NCBI GenBank assembly: GCA_024635885.1
Contig: JAGXIA010000028.1
Coordinates: forward strand, 1 to 32,884
Length of the DNA stretch: 32,884 nt
Direction: 5' to 3'
From: Helicobacteraceae bacterium
GTDB lineage: Bacteria; Campylobacterota; Campylobacteria; Campylobacterales; Sulfurimonadaceae
How positions within the stretch are numbered: the stretch's first letter is position 1; every line of letters starts with the position of its first letter. The position numbers and the translations under genes are program-made. Below, piece after piece: positions 23,433 through 31,245 of this stretch. A model generated the notes under the pieces. It did no database searches. It had not been told where the DNA came from and saw only the letters and a list, made by a program, of their open reading frames with translations.

Positions 23433-23816
23433 TTTTGCCTCTTGTAAGATAGTTATTGTAAAATTTCGTTATGAATAAAATGTATGATACGAGTATTGTA
23501 ACACATATTATTTTCTTAAGGTATTAAAAATACTAGATATCCCCATACACGATTAGACCTATTCAATACTTCAAAACTTCTTATATTATTAAATTAATAT
23601 TAACAATCGTCTTTAAATTATGTAATTGGTATTAGACTTGAATTATCTAGAATGATTTTAAGTATTCTAAGAGAAGCTAGATTTATAATTTTATCATTCT
23701 GTTATACATTATCTAGTCGTGAGCTTCACAAACTTTCAGAATTTGTATTCATTCATTAGAACGGATCATACATTCATATTATCTACGTTTAAAAACGTCT
23801 CAAAAGGACAAATCAA
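23433..23816. promoter_or_regulatory. 384-base divergent spacer between moeA and the DUF3494 lipoprotein gene
   Basis: No gene is visible in this AT-rich stretch. Toward its right end TATTAT (23777-23782) is a possible -10. A small perfect dyad, ACGTTT/AAACGT (23785-23798), sits in the presumed leader, followed by AAAGGA as ribosome site. AGAATGAT and ATCATTCT (23649-23656, 23693-23700) form a spaced dyad of uncertain meaning. The length is unusual for this window and fits a regulated surface-protein gene. Confidence 0.4.
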
Positions 23817-26165
23817 ATGAAAACATTCAAACAATACTCAAATTTAGCAATTATCTCTATGCTTTTTATGCTGACAATTTTTGCAGCAGGTTGTGGCAGT
23901 GACAATACAACAAATCCACCTCAAAATAGCATCTCTCTCTCCGGTACAGCTGTTGATGGATACATCAGTGGAGCTACAGTATGTTTAGATGTAGATAGCA
24001 GTGGCATCTGTGAAAGTACAGAACCAACAACAACTACAGCTGCAGATGGTTCATTTAGTTTTACTAATGTGGAAGTAGCAGACAATCTTCTTTTTCCTGT
24101 AATAGTTTCTGGTGGAATTGATACTGCTACCAATAAGTTATTTATTGGTGAAATCAAGAATATCATAAATAGTGCGACTATAACAGCAGATGCACAACTG
24201 AATGTAACCCCATTAACAGACCTCATAGCAGTCTCTTTTCTTCAATCAACTATTAAGAGTGTAGAAACTTTCAATAACTCTAAAACAGAGATAGCAGATG
24301 TATTTGGCATCTCAGAAGCAGATGTAACAGCAGACCCTATGACAAATGTATTTGTATTTGCAAAGTCACAAGAGGTTCAGCAGATAAAAGCACTGATAGA
24401 AATAACAGCTAGCAAGGCTAAAGATAATCATCTTAGCGCAGCAGAAAAACTTGTGTTACAGAATGCAATAAAAGAAGCACTTGTAACTCAAATAAAGGCA
24501 ACTATAGGTACAAATCTTGAGATAGATAAAGTACTGGCTGAAGTCGAAAGCAAATCCAGTATAACAATTCCTGACAATGAAAAAATATTTGTTGCGGCAG
24601 AAGTTGCAAAAGTCCAAACTACACTTGATTTAGCAACAAGTTCTACAACTACAGATAAGCTAAATGAACTCCAAACTGGATTAGAAGCAGAGCTGATAGT
24701 GGCAGTTACATCAATTAATGATGCTCTTGCTGAGGAAACTATTACAGTTGTAGATATTAGTGATAGTGCTCAACTGATAACTCAAGGTGAGACAATTAAA
24801 GCGGATACTATCACACCTACAGTAACATCGATGGAACCTAATACTAATGCTACGAATGTGTCAATCAATAAGAACATCAGTGTCCTCTTTAATGAATCAC
24901 TTACTCCTTCAACAGTAAATACAACTACTTTTAGCTTAGCTACTACAAGCGGTGCTACAGCTGTTGATGGTACAGTGAGTTATTCTGGCAACACTATAGT
25001 TTTCAATCCTATTGTAAATCTTAGCGCAGGGACTGAATATACGGCGACAATCACTACTGATGTTAAAGATTTAGCCGGTAATGCTTTAGCAGTTGCTAAA
25101 GTTTGGAGTTTTACAACAGGAACCATAGAGGACACTGTTGCACCTACAGTGACATCGATGGTACCTAATTCTAATGCTACAAATGTGTCTACTGACAGAA
25201 GTGTCAGTGTACTCTTTAGTGAATCACTTAACCCTTCAACAGTGAAGACAACTACTGTTAGCTTAGCTACTACAATCGGAGCTACAGCTGTTGATGGTAC
25301 AGTTAGTTATTCTGGCAACACTATAGTCTTCAATCCTATTGTAAATCTTAGTGCAGGGACTGAATATACTGCGACAATTACGACTGGAGTTAAGGACTTA
25401 GCTGGAAATGCTTTAGCAGTTGCTAAGGTTTGGAGTTTTACAACAGCATCAGCGCCTATAGTGCCTCCCCCACCTCCTTCAGCATCAGGTCCATCTCCTG
25501 TAAATCTAGGCACAGCGGGAAATTTCGTAATCCTTGCTAAAACGGCAGTATCAACCACAGGTGCTACTGCAATAACAGGCGATGTAGGCGTTAGTCCGGC
25601 TGCTCAAACTTATGTAACGGGATTTTCTGAGACTCTTGACAGTACTACTACATTTGCAACATCACCTTTAGTGACAGGAAAGATATATGCGGCAGATATG
25701 ACATCTCCAACTTCATCCAACCTAACCACGGCGGTCAGCAATATGGAAACTGCATACACAGATGCAGCAGGGAGAACAACGCCTGATTATACTGAATTAG
25801 GTGCAGGTGATGTGAGCGGTAAGACTCTTGCTCCAGGTCTTTATAAATGGGGTACAGGTGTTTTAATAACAGATGTAGGTGTAACTATTTCGGGTAGTGC
25901 AACTGACACCTGGATCTTTCAGATAGCAGGAGACCTAACTGTGAACAATGGTGCAATTGTAACCTTAGCCGGTGGTGCATTAGCTAAAAACATCTTCTGG
26001 CAAGTTGCGGGAGGCACAGGCGTATCCCTTGGAACAACATCACAGTTTAAAGGTGTAGTATTGGCACAAAAAGGCATTGTTGTAAATACTGGCGCAACAG
26101 TCAACGGCAGACTCTTAGCACAGACAGCAGTTACCTTAAACGCCAACGCTGTTACACAGCCTTAA
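23817..26165 (+). CDS. Lipoprotein with two Big_5-like Ig domains and a DUF3494 (ice-binding-like) domain
   Basis: The 782-residue protein starts with a lipoprotein signal (LTIFAAGC lipobox, Cys26). A short carboxypeptidase-regulatory-like segment follows ('GTAVDGYISGATVCLDVDSSG'), then a helical stretch to about residue 325. Two near-identical Big_5/SbsA-like Ig domains (residues about 334-442 and 443-551) have 'VLFNESLTPSTV' and end 'KVWSFTT'. A Pro-rich linker leads to the C-terminal ~220 residues. Those match DUF3494, the beta-solenoid of bacterial and fungal ice-binding proteins ('LGTAGNFVILAKTAVSTTGATAITGDVGVSP', 'APGLYKWGTG', 'IFWQVAGG'). It is probably a surface-anchored adhesin or ice/ligand-binding protein. 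True ice binding is not shown by the sequence. The gene lies directly upstream of the type II secretion operon. Confidence 0.88.
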   Translation: MKTFKQYSNLAIISMLFMLTIFAAGCGSDNTTNPPQNSISLSGTAVDGYISGATVCLDVDSSGICESTEPTTTTAADGSFSFTNVEVADNLLFPVIVSGGIDTATNKLFIGEIKNIINSATITADAQLNVTPLTDLIAVSFLQSTIKSVETFNNSKTEIADVFGISEADVTADPMTNVFVFAKSQEVQQIKALIEITASKAKDNHLSAAEKLVLQNAIKEALVTQIKATIGTNLEIDKVLAEVESKSSITIPDNEKIFVAAEVAKVQTTLDLATSSTTTDKLNELQTGLEAELIVAVTSINDALAEETITVVDISDSAQLITQGETIKADTITPTVTSMEPNTNATNVSINKNISVLFNESLTPSTVNTTTFSLATTSGATAVDGTVSYSGNTIVFNPIVNLSAGTEYTATITTDVKDLAGNALAVAKVWSFTTGTIEDTVAPTVTSMVPNSNATNVSTDRSVSVLFSESLNPSTVKTTTVSLATTIGATAVDGTVSYSGNTIVFNPIVNLSAGTEYTATITTGVKDLAGNALAVAKVWSFTTASAPIVPPPPPSASGPSPVNLGTAGNFVILAKTAVSTTGATAITGDVGVSPAAQTYVTGFSETLDSTTTFATSPLVTGKIYAADMTSPTSSNLTTAVSNMETAYTDAAGRTTPDYTELGAGDVSGKTLAPGLYKWGTGVLITDVGVTISGSATDTWIFQIAGDLTVNNGAIVTLAGGALAKNIFWQVAGGTGVSLGTTSQFKGVVLAQKGIVVNTGATVNGRLLAQTAVTLNANAVTQP
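24816..25469 (+). repeat. Two-unit 327-bp tandem repeat encoding the Ig domains
   Basis: A unit beginning CCTACAGT at 24816 recurs at 25143, a period of 327 bases or 109 codons. The second halves of the units are nearly identical at the DNA level (for example GGTACAG..AGTTATTCTGGC), which points to recent duplication or gene conversion. Confidence 0.8.
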
Positions 26166-26244
26166 TTAAAACTAGATAGTCTACAAAAAAACAGACTTTC
26201 TCTGAAGGCTCTTCTTTAGAGTGACTCGCAAGTAATTTCTGCAA

Positions 26245-26272
26245 ATAGTTCCACGCTCCTTTGTGGGACTAT
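26245..26272. repeat. REP-like palindrome, degenerate copy
   Basis: ATAGTTCCAC and GTGGGACTAT pair over 10 bases with one G-U, around GCTCCTTT. It is related to the perfect palindrome at 18957-18979 and again lies downstream of a gene. Confidence 0.5.
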
Positions 26273-26317
26273 ATACCTCTTTATAACCCCTATTACCAAA
26301 ATGTAATAAAGTTTTAC

Positions 26318-26323
26318 TATAAT
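26318..26323 (+). promoter_or_regulatory. Candidate -10 box of the type II secretion operon
   Basis: TATAAT lies 29 bases before the gspG ATG. AAAAAGG is the ribosome site. Confidence 0.5.
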
Positions 26324-26351
26324 AACAATCTAATAAAAAAAGGTAATTTTA

Positions 26352-26786
26352 ATGCAAAATAAAAACAGAAGAAATGCGTTCTCACTTATAGAGTTAATGA
26401 TAGTTATAGTCATCTTGGGGCTTTTAGCAGCTATGGTTATGCCGAGTCTTACAGGTAAAGGAGAAGAGGCTAAAAGAAATTTGGTTTGTGTTCAGATGAA
26501 AAGTATTTATAATGGTGCTTTAGATATGTTTAAAATTAACAACAGTACGTACCCAACAACTGCTGAAGGTCTTGAGGCTTTAGTGAAAAACCCGGATGTT
26601 GAGAAATATTCAAACTATTCATCAAGCGGATATTTTAAAGATTCTAAACTACCAAAAGATTCTTGGGGTAATAACTTCATATATCTAAACAACGATGGGA
26701 CTGTTGAGCTTATCTCTTTAGGGGCAGACAAAAAAGAGGGTGGAGCAGATGAAGGCTTAGATATCAAAATGAGTGAGTGTAAATAG
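26352..26786 (+). CDS. gspG: Type II secretion major pseudopilin GspG
   Basis: The 144-residue protein has a class III prepilin leader: NRRNA followed by FSLIELMIVIVILGLLAAMVMP. The GspG-specific C-terminal calcium loop follows ('ISLGADKKEGGADEGLDI'), with 'YPTTAEGLEALV' between them. It polymerises into the periplasmic pseudopilus that drives substrate through the GspD channel. The residue before the cleavage site is Ala instead of the usual Gly. It is first of an operon with almost no gaps. Confidence 0.95.
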   Translation: MQNKNRRNAFSLIELMIVIVILGLLAAMVMPSLTGKGEEAKRNLVCVQMKSIYNGALDMFKINNSTYPTTAEGLEALVKNPDVEKYSNYSSSGYFKDSKLPKDSWGNNFIYLNNDGTVELISLGADKKEGGADEGLDIKMSECK

Positions 26787-26789
26787 ACA

Positions 26790-27305
26790 TTGAAAAAAGC
26801 CTTTTCTCTGATTGAATTAATGATAGTTATTATGATAATTGGAGTTGTCTATACTCTAGCAATTACTAACTTTACAAAACTGAGTGATGATAGCTCAAAA
26901 CTTACTCTCTCAAATCTTAAAGAGTATCTGACTCGAATTCCACATGCCAAGAGTGCTAAGCTTTTTTGTTTAGATGATTGTTCGGAGTGTGATGTTATTG
27001 TTGACGGAGAGAAGCTTGAAACAATTGAAGATTTTTTAGATGAGAGTGTCTTGGTCTATCATTATAACTTTTCATATGGCTTTATGGAAGCCCAAAAAGA
27101 GGTTTATTTTAATAGTGATGACGTTGAAGAGGATGTTTGTTTTTCTTATGAAGTAGACAAAAACGGGGTGGGTAATCAGGTGTTGATAGAGTTTAAAGAG
27201 AAGTTTTATGATATGTCAACATACCTTAGCAAAACGGCGGTATATAATTCTATGCAAGATGCAGTTGAGGCAAGAAAAATTTTGGCAAGAGAAGTTAAGC
27301 GATGA
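26790..27305 (+). CDS. Minor pseudopilin (GspH/GspI-like)
   Basis: The gene starts with TTG and follows gspG by three bases. The 171-residue product again has a prepilin leader (MKKA then FSLIELMIVIMIIG), so the start is certain despite the weak ribosome site. The body is acidic and has a cysteine cluster in 'FCLDDCSECDV' plus another Cys later. It does not clearly match GspH, I or J. It is one of only two or three pseudopilin-type proteins here and could do the work of several. Its stop overlaps gspF (GATGA). Confidence 0.8.
   Translation: MKKAFSLIELMIVIMIIGVVYTLAITNFTKLSDDSSKLTLSNLKEYLTRIPHAKSAKLFCLDDCSECDVIVDGEKLETIEDFLDESVLVYHYNFSYGFMEAQKEVYFNSDDVEEDVCFSYEVDKNGVGNQVLIEFKEKFYDMSTYLSKTAVYNSMQDAVEARKILAREVKR
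26940..26948 (+). repeat. CCACATGCC motif copy 12
   Basis: Exact 9-mer (AATTCCACATGCCAAG) in the minor pseudopilin gene, read as Pro-His-Ala-Lys. Confidence 0.85.
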
Positions 27306-28516
27306 TTTTTAAATTCAAAGGCATAAACAGTGATGGAAAAAAAGTAAGTGATAAAATAGATGCTACTTCTTTTAGTGAGGTAAAAAGCAAGTTAAAAGCA
27401 AAAAATATTATTTATACGAGCATTACAGAAAACTCAGCATCTTTGTTTGACAACTTAACATTTACTAGAAAATATAAAATACCTGCAAAAGAGCTTTCTG
27501 CACTCTCTCGTGAATTATCTATGTATATTCGCTCTGGCATTACAATAGTCTCTGCATTAAAAGTTATACAGCCACATTATGAAAAAAATAAGAAAATAAA
27601 ACTCTTTTTAGCAACAGTAAGTACGTATCTTGACGAGGGGAAAGATTTTTATACAGCACTTGAGACTCAAAGTGTAGTGGCTCTGCCTGAATTCTTTAAG
27701 CACTCCATAAAAGTAAGTGAGAGCGGCGGTATACTAGATGAAGTCCTGCTAGAACTTTCAAGGTTTTTAAAAGAGCAAGACAGTATAAACAAAGAGATTA
27801 AAGGGGCCTTTGCTTACCCGACTTTTATGATAGTAGTTTCTCTGCTTATGATAGCATTTATGCTCACCTTTGTTGTGCCGCAAATAACCGGAATTTTTGA
27901 GAGCATGGATCAAAAACTTCCAACTCCGACCATTGTAGTAATCGCCCTGGGTGAATTTTTTAGTAATAATTTCACAAGCATTCTTGCCGGTATTTTTATA
28001 TTTGTAGCAGCTTTTGTATTTTTAATGAAAAAGAGTTATAGATTTTCTTACGCAGTGCATAAGCTACTATTAAGACTTCCTCTTTTTGGAGATATTATAC
28101 AAAAGAGCGAATTGGCAAGATTCTCTTATATGGCCTCTTTACTCTCCCGTTCGGGAGTGCCTTTTGTTCAAACAATCAACCTCAGTGCGAACATCTTAAA
28201 TAATTTGGTTTTAAAAGAGCTTTTTGTAGGAGCTTCAAAAAAAGTTGTTGAGGGCGAACTACTTTCTCATGCACTCAATGAAGCAAAAACCAAAATTGAT
28301 TATACTTTTGTGCAGTCTATCGCTCTTGGCGAAGAAACATCTCAGCTTGAAAACGTACTTACAAACATGTCAGAGTTGTATTTTGAGGAGAACCGTGACA
28401 AGATTTCCACACTTTTAACTTTACTTGAACCTGCACTTATGCTTTTTGTAGGGGGAAGCATAGGTTTTATAGTTGCCGCTATGCTTCTTCCAATATTTTC
28501 GATGAGTATTAGCTAA
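27302..28516 (+). CDS. gspF: Type II secretion inner-membrane platform protein GspF
   Basis: The 404-residue protein has the two T2SSF domains. The first includes 'LSRELSMYIRSGITIVSALKV' and 'SVKVSESGGILDEVL'-type sequence, and the second 'LARFSYMASLLSRSGVPFVQTINL' and 'IALGEETSQLENVL'. Three membrane helices lie at about residues 170-195, 220-245 and 375-400. The N-terminal ~50 residues are the cytosolic XcpS-N-like part. It anchors the secretion ATPase at the membrane. It overlaps the preceding gene by four bases. Confidence 0.95.
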   Translation: MIFKFKGINSDGKKVSDKIDATSFSEVKSKLKAKNIIYTSITENSASLFDNLTFTRKYKIPAKELSALSRELSMYIRSGITIVSALKVIQPHYEKNKKIKLFLATVSTYLDEGKDFYTALETQSVVALPEFFKHSIKVSESGGILDEVLLELSRFLKEQDSINKEIKGAFAYPTFMIVVSLLMIAFMLTFVVPQITGIFESMDQKLPTPTIVVIALGEFFSNNFTSILAGIFIFVAAFVFLMKKSYRFSYAVHKLLLRLPLFGDIIQKSELARFSYMASLLSRSGVPFVQTINLSANILNNLVLKELFVGASKKVVEGELLSHALNEAKTKIDYTFVQSIALGEETSQLENVLTNMSELYFEENRDKISTLLTLLEPALMLFVGGSIGFIVAAMLLPIFSMSIS

Positions 28517-29404
28517 GTGTTACATAAAAAAGCCATTGCACTTTTAATAACTGTTCTTTTTATTATGGCTATAACTATTAGCGTAGGCCTTGGCTTAAAG
28601 TATGTTAAAAATGCTTCCAATAGTGTTAATAGCGAGCAGTATATGCTGCAAAGTTCTGTAGTTGTAAATGATGTGTTAAAAATGTTAAAAAATTCTGCAG
28701 CCTTAGATCAGATAAATTCTGCTGATGGTTTAGCTCTTTTTTTAGAAGAATCATCATTTATACCATTTCAGAGTAATGGAATTAAAGTGCTTATTGAAAT
28801 TAGCAGTGCCAGAGCTAAAATAAATCCAAATACTCTTTTAGATCAAGATCGTTTAAATGCTTTTAAAAGTTTTTTGATAACTAACAGAGTCAACCCTGAA
28901 TACGCTTCTATGCTGTCGGATGTAATGAGCGGAATTAAAGAAGATATGTCATATAATACAGATATTTTTACTAAAAAACCATACCTGTTTCGAGACTATA
29001 TAGCTTCACAAGAGCATTTACTTGAAATAAATGATGCTTATATAAAAAAATATCATGATAATAGTTTGAAAAATATAGATATGCAAGAGTTGTTTTATAT
29101 TTCTAAAGATAAAAACACTACTATTGATTTAAAACATGCTACTCCTTTAGCCTGGGAGTTAATGCTTGGCTGTGATGAAAACAGAGCAACTCTATTAAGT
29201 GCTAATGGCGTTGCAATTAATAGTTTGGATGAATTAGCTTTGAGTGATGAAGAAAAAAAAGCACTGCAAATATTTCAAACAAGCTTTTATGAACCGTATA
29301 TAGATGTAAAGCTGGAAATTATACAAAAAGATGTAAGTGTTAACATCAGATTTGAGTACAATATAAAATTAAAGAAAGGGTCCAATTTTGTTTTCGAAGT
29401 TTAA
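28517..29404 (+). CDS. GspK-like type II secretion minor pseudopilin
   Basis: The 295-residue protein starts with GTG right after the gspF stop. The N-terminus, 'HKKAIALLITVLFIMAITISVGLGL', is a pseudopilin-like hydrophobic helix. 'ARAKINPNTLLDQDRLNAFKSFL' and later 'ATPLAWELMLGCDENRATLL' with 'NSLDELA' recall the helical SAM-like insert of GspK, which caps the pseudopilus tip. The classical leader with Glu at +5 is not clear, so the family assignment rests on layout and operon position. Confidence 0.7.
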   Translation: MLHKKAIALLITVLFIMAITISVGLGLKYVKNASNSVNSEQYMLQSSVVVNDVLKMLKNSAALDQINSADGLALFLEESSFIPFQSNGIKVLIEISSARAKINPNTLLDQDRLNAFKSFLITNRVNPEYASMLSDVMSGIKEDMSYNTDIFTKKPYLFRDYIASQEHLLEINDAYIKKYHDNSLKNIDMQELFYISKDKNTTIDLKHATPLAWELMLGCDENRATLLSANGVAINSLDELALSDEEKKALQIFQTSFYEPYIDVKLEIIQKDVSVNIRFEYNIKLKKGSNFVFEV

Positions 29405-30317
29405 CAAGCATATTGATACAATATTTTTAGACCCTCATTCAGAGAGTTTTGAAACAAAAGAGAGTGTAAATATTATATTGTCACCTTCTCTGTATTGGGT
29501 AAAGAAAGTTTCTCTTCCTGTTAAATATTTAAGAGATGCAAAGAGCCTTTTGCCATCACTGTTTGAAGATATACTCCCCGATGGAGTCTATAGCTACAGC
29601 GCATACAAAAAAGGCGATGTTTTTTTTATATTTGCCTATGAGGATAAGTTAATACTAAATACCTTGAACTCTAAAGGGATTTCACCAACACAGGTTCATC
29701 ATGTTTATTTTGCCCAGAGTGAACTCTCAGATATAGACAGTGCTGTTAAAATAAATGCTACTCAAAGCATGTATCTTAAAGAAGAAATGCTTTTAGTGGT
29801 GCCATCTGCTTGGCTAGAAGAGAGCGCAGAACTAGATATACGCCAAATTATTCTTTCAAAAAATTATATAACACTTAAACAGTTTGGTCATATTATTAAC
29901 GATAAAGCTATTTATACAATAGCTACAATTTTTATTTTTCTGATTGCTATTGTTGCGGTAGAGTACTTTATAACTGAGTATAAAGTATCACAAACAAGCC
30001 AACTCAAAGATAAACTGTTTGAGCAGTATGGTCTTAAATCAACGATGATGCAAAACCGCTCAATACTAAAAGAATATAAAGACGTACATAGTGTTCAAAC
30101 AAAGCTAAGAGAGTATATATCATCTATCTTAGCGTTAAAGCTAGAAAATAAAGAAAAATTAACACTGCTTAGTTTAAAAAGGAAAAGTCTTATAGCAGAG
30201 TTTAGTGAAGTGAAAAAAGGAAATGAAATTAATTTTGAAAAACTGTTTAAAAGTAAAAATATGAAATATAAGGCAAGATTTAAAGAGACTACTTGGCATG
30301 TGGAAATAGAACTGTGA
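29388..30317 (+). CDS. GspL-like type II secretion protein
   Basis: The 309-residue protein starts at a TTG with AAAGGG upstream and overlaps the previous gene by 17 bases. It has a cytosolic part of about 180 residues ('SPSLYWVKKVSLPVKYLRDAKSLLPSLFED' resembles the GspL/PilM-type opening), one membrane helix ('AIYTIATIFIFLIAIVAVEYF') and a periplasmic coiled-coil plus ferredoxin-like end. GspL recruits the ATPase GspE and contacts GspM. It is shorter than the ~400 residues of enterobacterial GspL. Confidence 0.65.
   Translation: MFSKFNKHIDTIFLDPHSESFETKESVNIILSPSLYWVKKVSLPVKYLRDAKSLLPSLFEDILPDGVYSYSAYKKGDVFFIFAYEDKLILNTLNSKGISPTQVHHVYFAQSELSDIDSAVKINATQSMYLKEEMLLVVPSAWLEESAELDIRQIILSKNYITLKQFGHIINDKAIYTIATIFIFLIAIVAVEYFITEYKVSQTSQLKDKLFEQYGLKSTMMQNRSILKEYKDVHSVQTKLREYISSILALKLENKEKLTLLSLKRKSLIAEFSEVKKGNEINFEKLFKSKNMKYKARFKETTWHVEIEL
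30295..30303 (-). repeat. CCACATGCC motif copy 13
   Basis: Exact 9-mer on the minus strand (TATTTCCACATGCCAAG), in the last codons of the GspL-like gene (Trp-His-Val-Glu). Confidence 0.85.
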
Positions 30318-30721
30318 ATCGTATAAACCCACTCCATATTGCCGGCTTACTCATTGTCATTTTAATCTTTTTTATGATAAAACTGAGTAGTGCAAAAGAT
30401 GAGTTAAGCCATACTAAAGAGCTTTATCAAGAGACATTGTCCTTATCAACTCAGTTAAATGGCTTGAAAGAGGTATATTCAAATAAGAGTGAAATTCAAA
30501 AATCATTAAATATATTACTAAAAAATCGAGCTTTAACATCTTCAAATATAAAGCAAAATATTTCAACATCAAGTATGGTTTTAAGTTCTGAGAGTATGGA
30601 TAAAACTGCTCTGAATTTTTTAATGGGCAAACTTTTGAATGGTTCTTACAATATCTTTTCATTAAAAATAAAAAGGTTAAGTGAGAAAAATGCTAGCTTG
30701 GAAGTGGAAATAAAATGGTAA
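30314..30721 (+). CDS. GspM-like type II secretion protein
   Basis: The GTG at 30314 overlaps the preceding TGA (GTGA) and gives MNRINPLHIAGLLIVILIFFMIK. The track start at 30293 would add codons from the preceding gene. The 135-residue product has one N-terminal membrane helix, a coiled-coil segment ('KDELSHTKELYQETLSLSTQL') and a small alpha/beta end. This is the plan of GspM, the partner of GspL. Sequence resemblance is weak and the call depends on gene order. Confidence 0.6.
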   Translation: MNRINPLHIAGLLIVILIFFMIKLSSAKDELSHTKELYQETLSLSTQLNGLKEVYSNKSEIQKSLNILLKNRALTSSNIKQNISTSSMVLSSESMDKTALNFLMGKLLNGSYNIFSLKIKRLSEKNASLEVEIKW

Positions 30722-31245
30722 GAATATTAAAACTGCTCGGATACACCTTATTTTTTATTTTGGCATTGATTTACTTTATGCCAAAAGTAAGTCTTTACCA
30801 TTATGCAGAACAAAAGCTTGCAGAAAATAAAATAATTTTTTCAAATGAAAGTGCTGTTGATAATGGATTCTCACTAAAATTAAGTAATGTAAATGTTTCA
30901 TATAGCGAAATTCAGAGTGCCACAGTAAAAAATATAGATATAAAAATGTTGCTATTATATAACTCACTTAGTGTAGAAAATATTAAATTATCAGAAATGG
31001 CTTCTTCATTTGTCCCTTTGCATATAAAAACGCTAGATATTAAATATACAATCTTAAATCCTGTTACGATAATCGCAAATGCCAGTGGTGAGTTTGGTGA
31101 AGCGAATGCCAGGTTAAATATTTTAGATAAAAATGTCACTATACTTTTAACCCCATCTGAATTAATGTTAAATAAATACAAAAACACACTGCAAAGTTTG
31201 AGAAAAAACCAGAGTGGGGAGTATGAATATGTCAAAACTTTCTAA
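30715..31245 (+). CDS. GspN-like (AsmA-related) protein
   Basis: The 176-residue protein overlaps the GspM-like gene by seven bases. An N-terminal membrane helix ('LLGYTLFFILALIYFMP') is followed by 'LSNVNVSYSEIQSATVKNIDIKML' and repeated beta strands of the GspN/AsmA type. Its role in secretion is unclear even in model systems, where GspN is often dispensable. It is shorter than the typical ~250 residues. Confidence 0.6.
   Translation: MVRILKLLGYTLFFILALIYFMPKVSLYHYAEQKLAENKIIFSNESAVDNGFSLKLSNVNVSYSEIQSATVKNIDIKMLLLYNSLSVENIKLSEMASSFVPLHIKTLDIKYTILNPVTIIANASGEFGEANARLNILDKNVTILLTPSELMLNKYKNTLQSLRKNQSGEYEYVKTF

Noticed and set aside
2445-26948. CCACATGCC enrichment explained by a conserved Pro-His-Ala-Lys peptide
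   Set aside because: Only the in-frame sense copies read Pro-His-Ala. The others are antisense or in different frames with unrelated peptides, and one is between genes.
1870-30303. CCACATGCC as a strand-polarised KOPS-like signal
   Set aside because: Eight copies lie on the plus strand and five on the minus strand, so there is no clear polarity in this window. A whole-chromosome test would be needed to exclude it.
30293-30721. TTG start for the GspM-like gene as in the ORF track
   Set aside because: It would add seven codons from the end of the GspL-like gene. The GTG at 30314 overlaps the stop in the usual coupled way and puts the membrane helix at the N-terminus.
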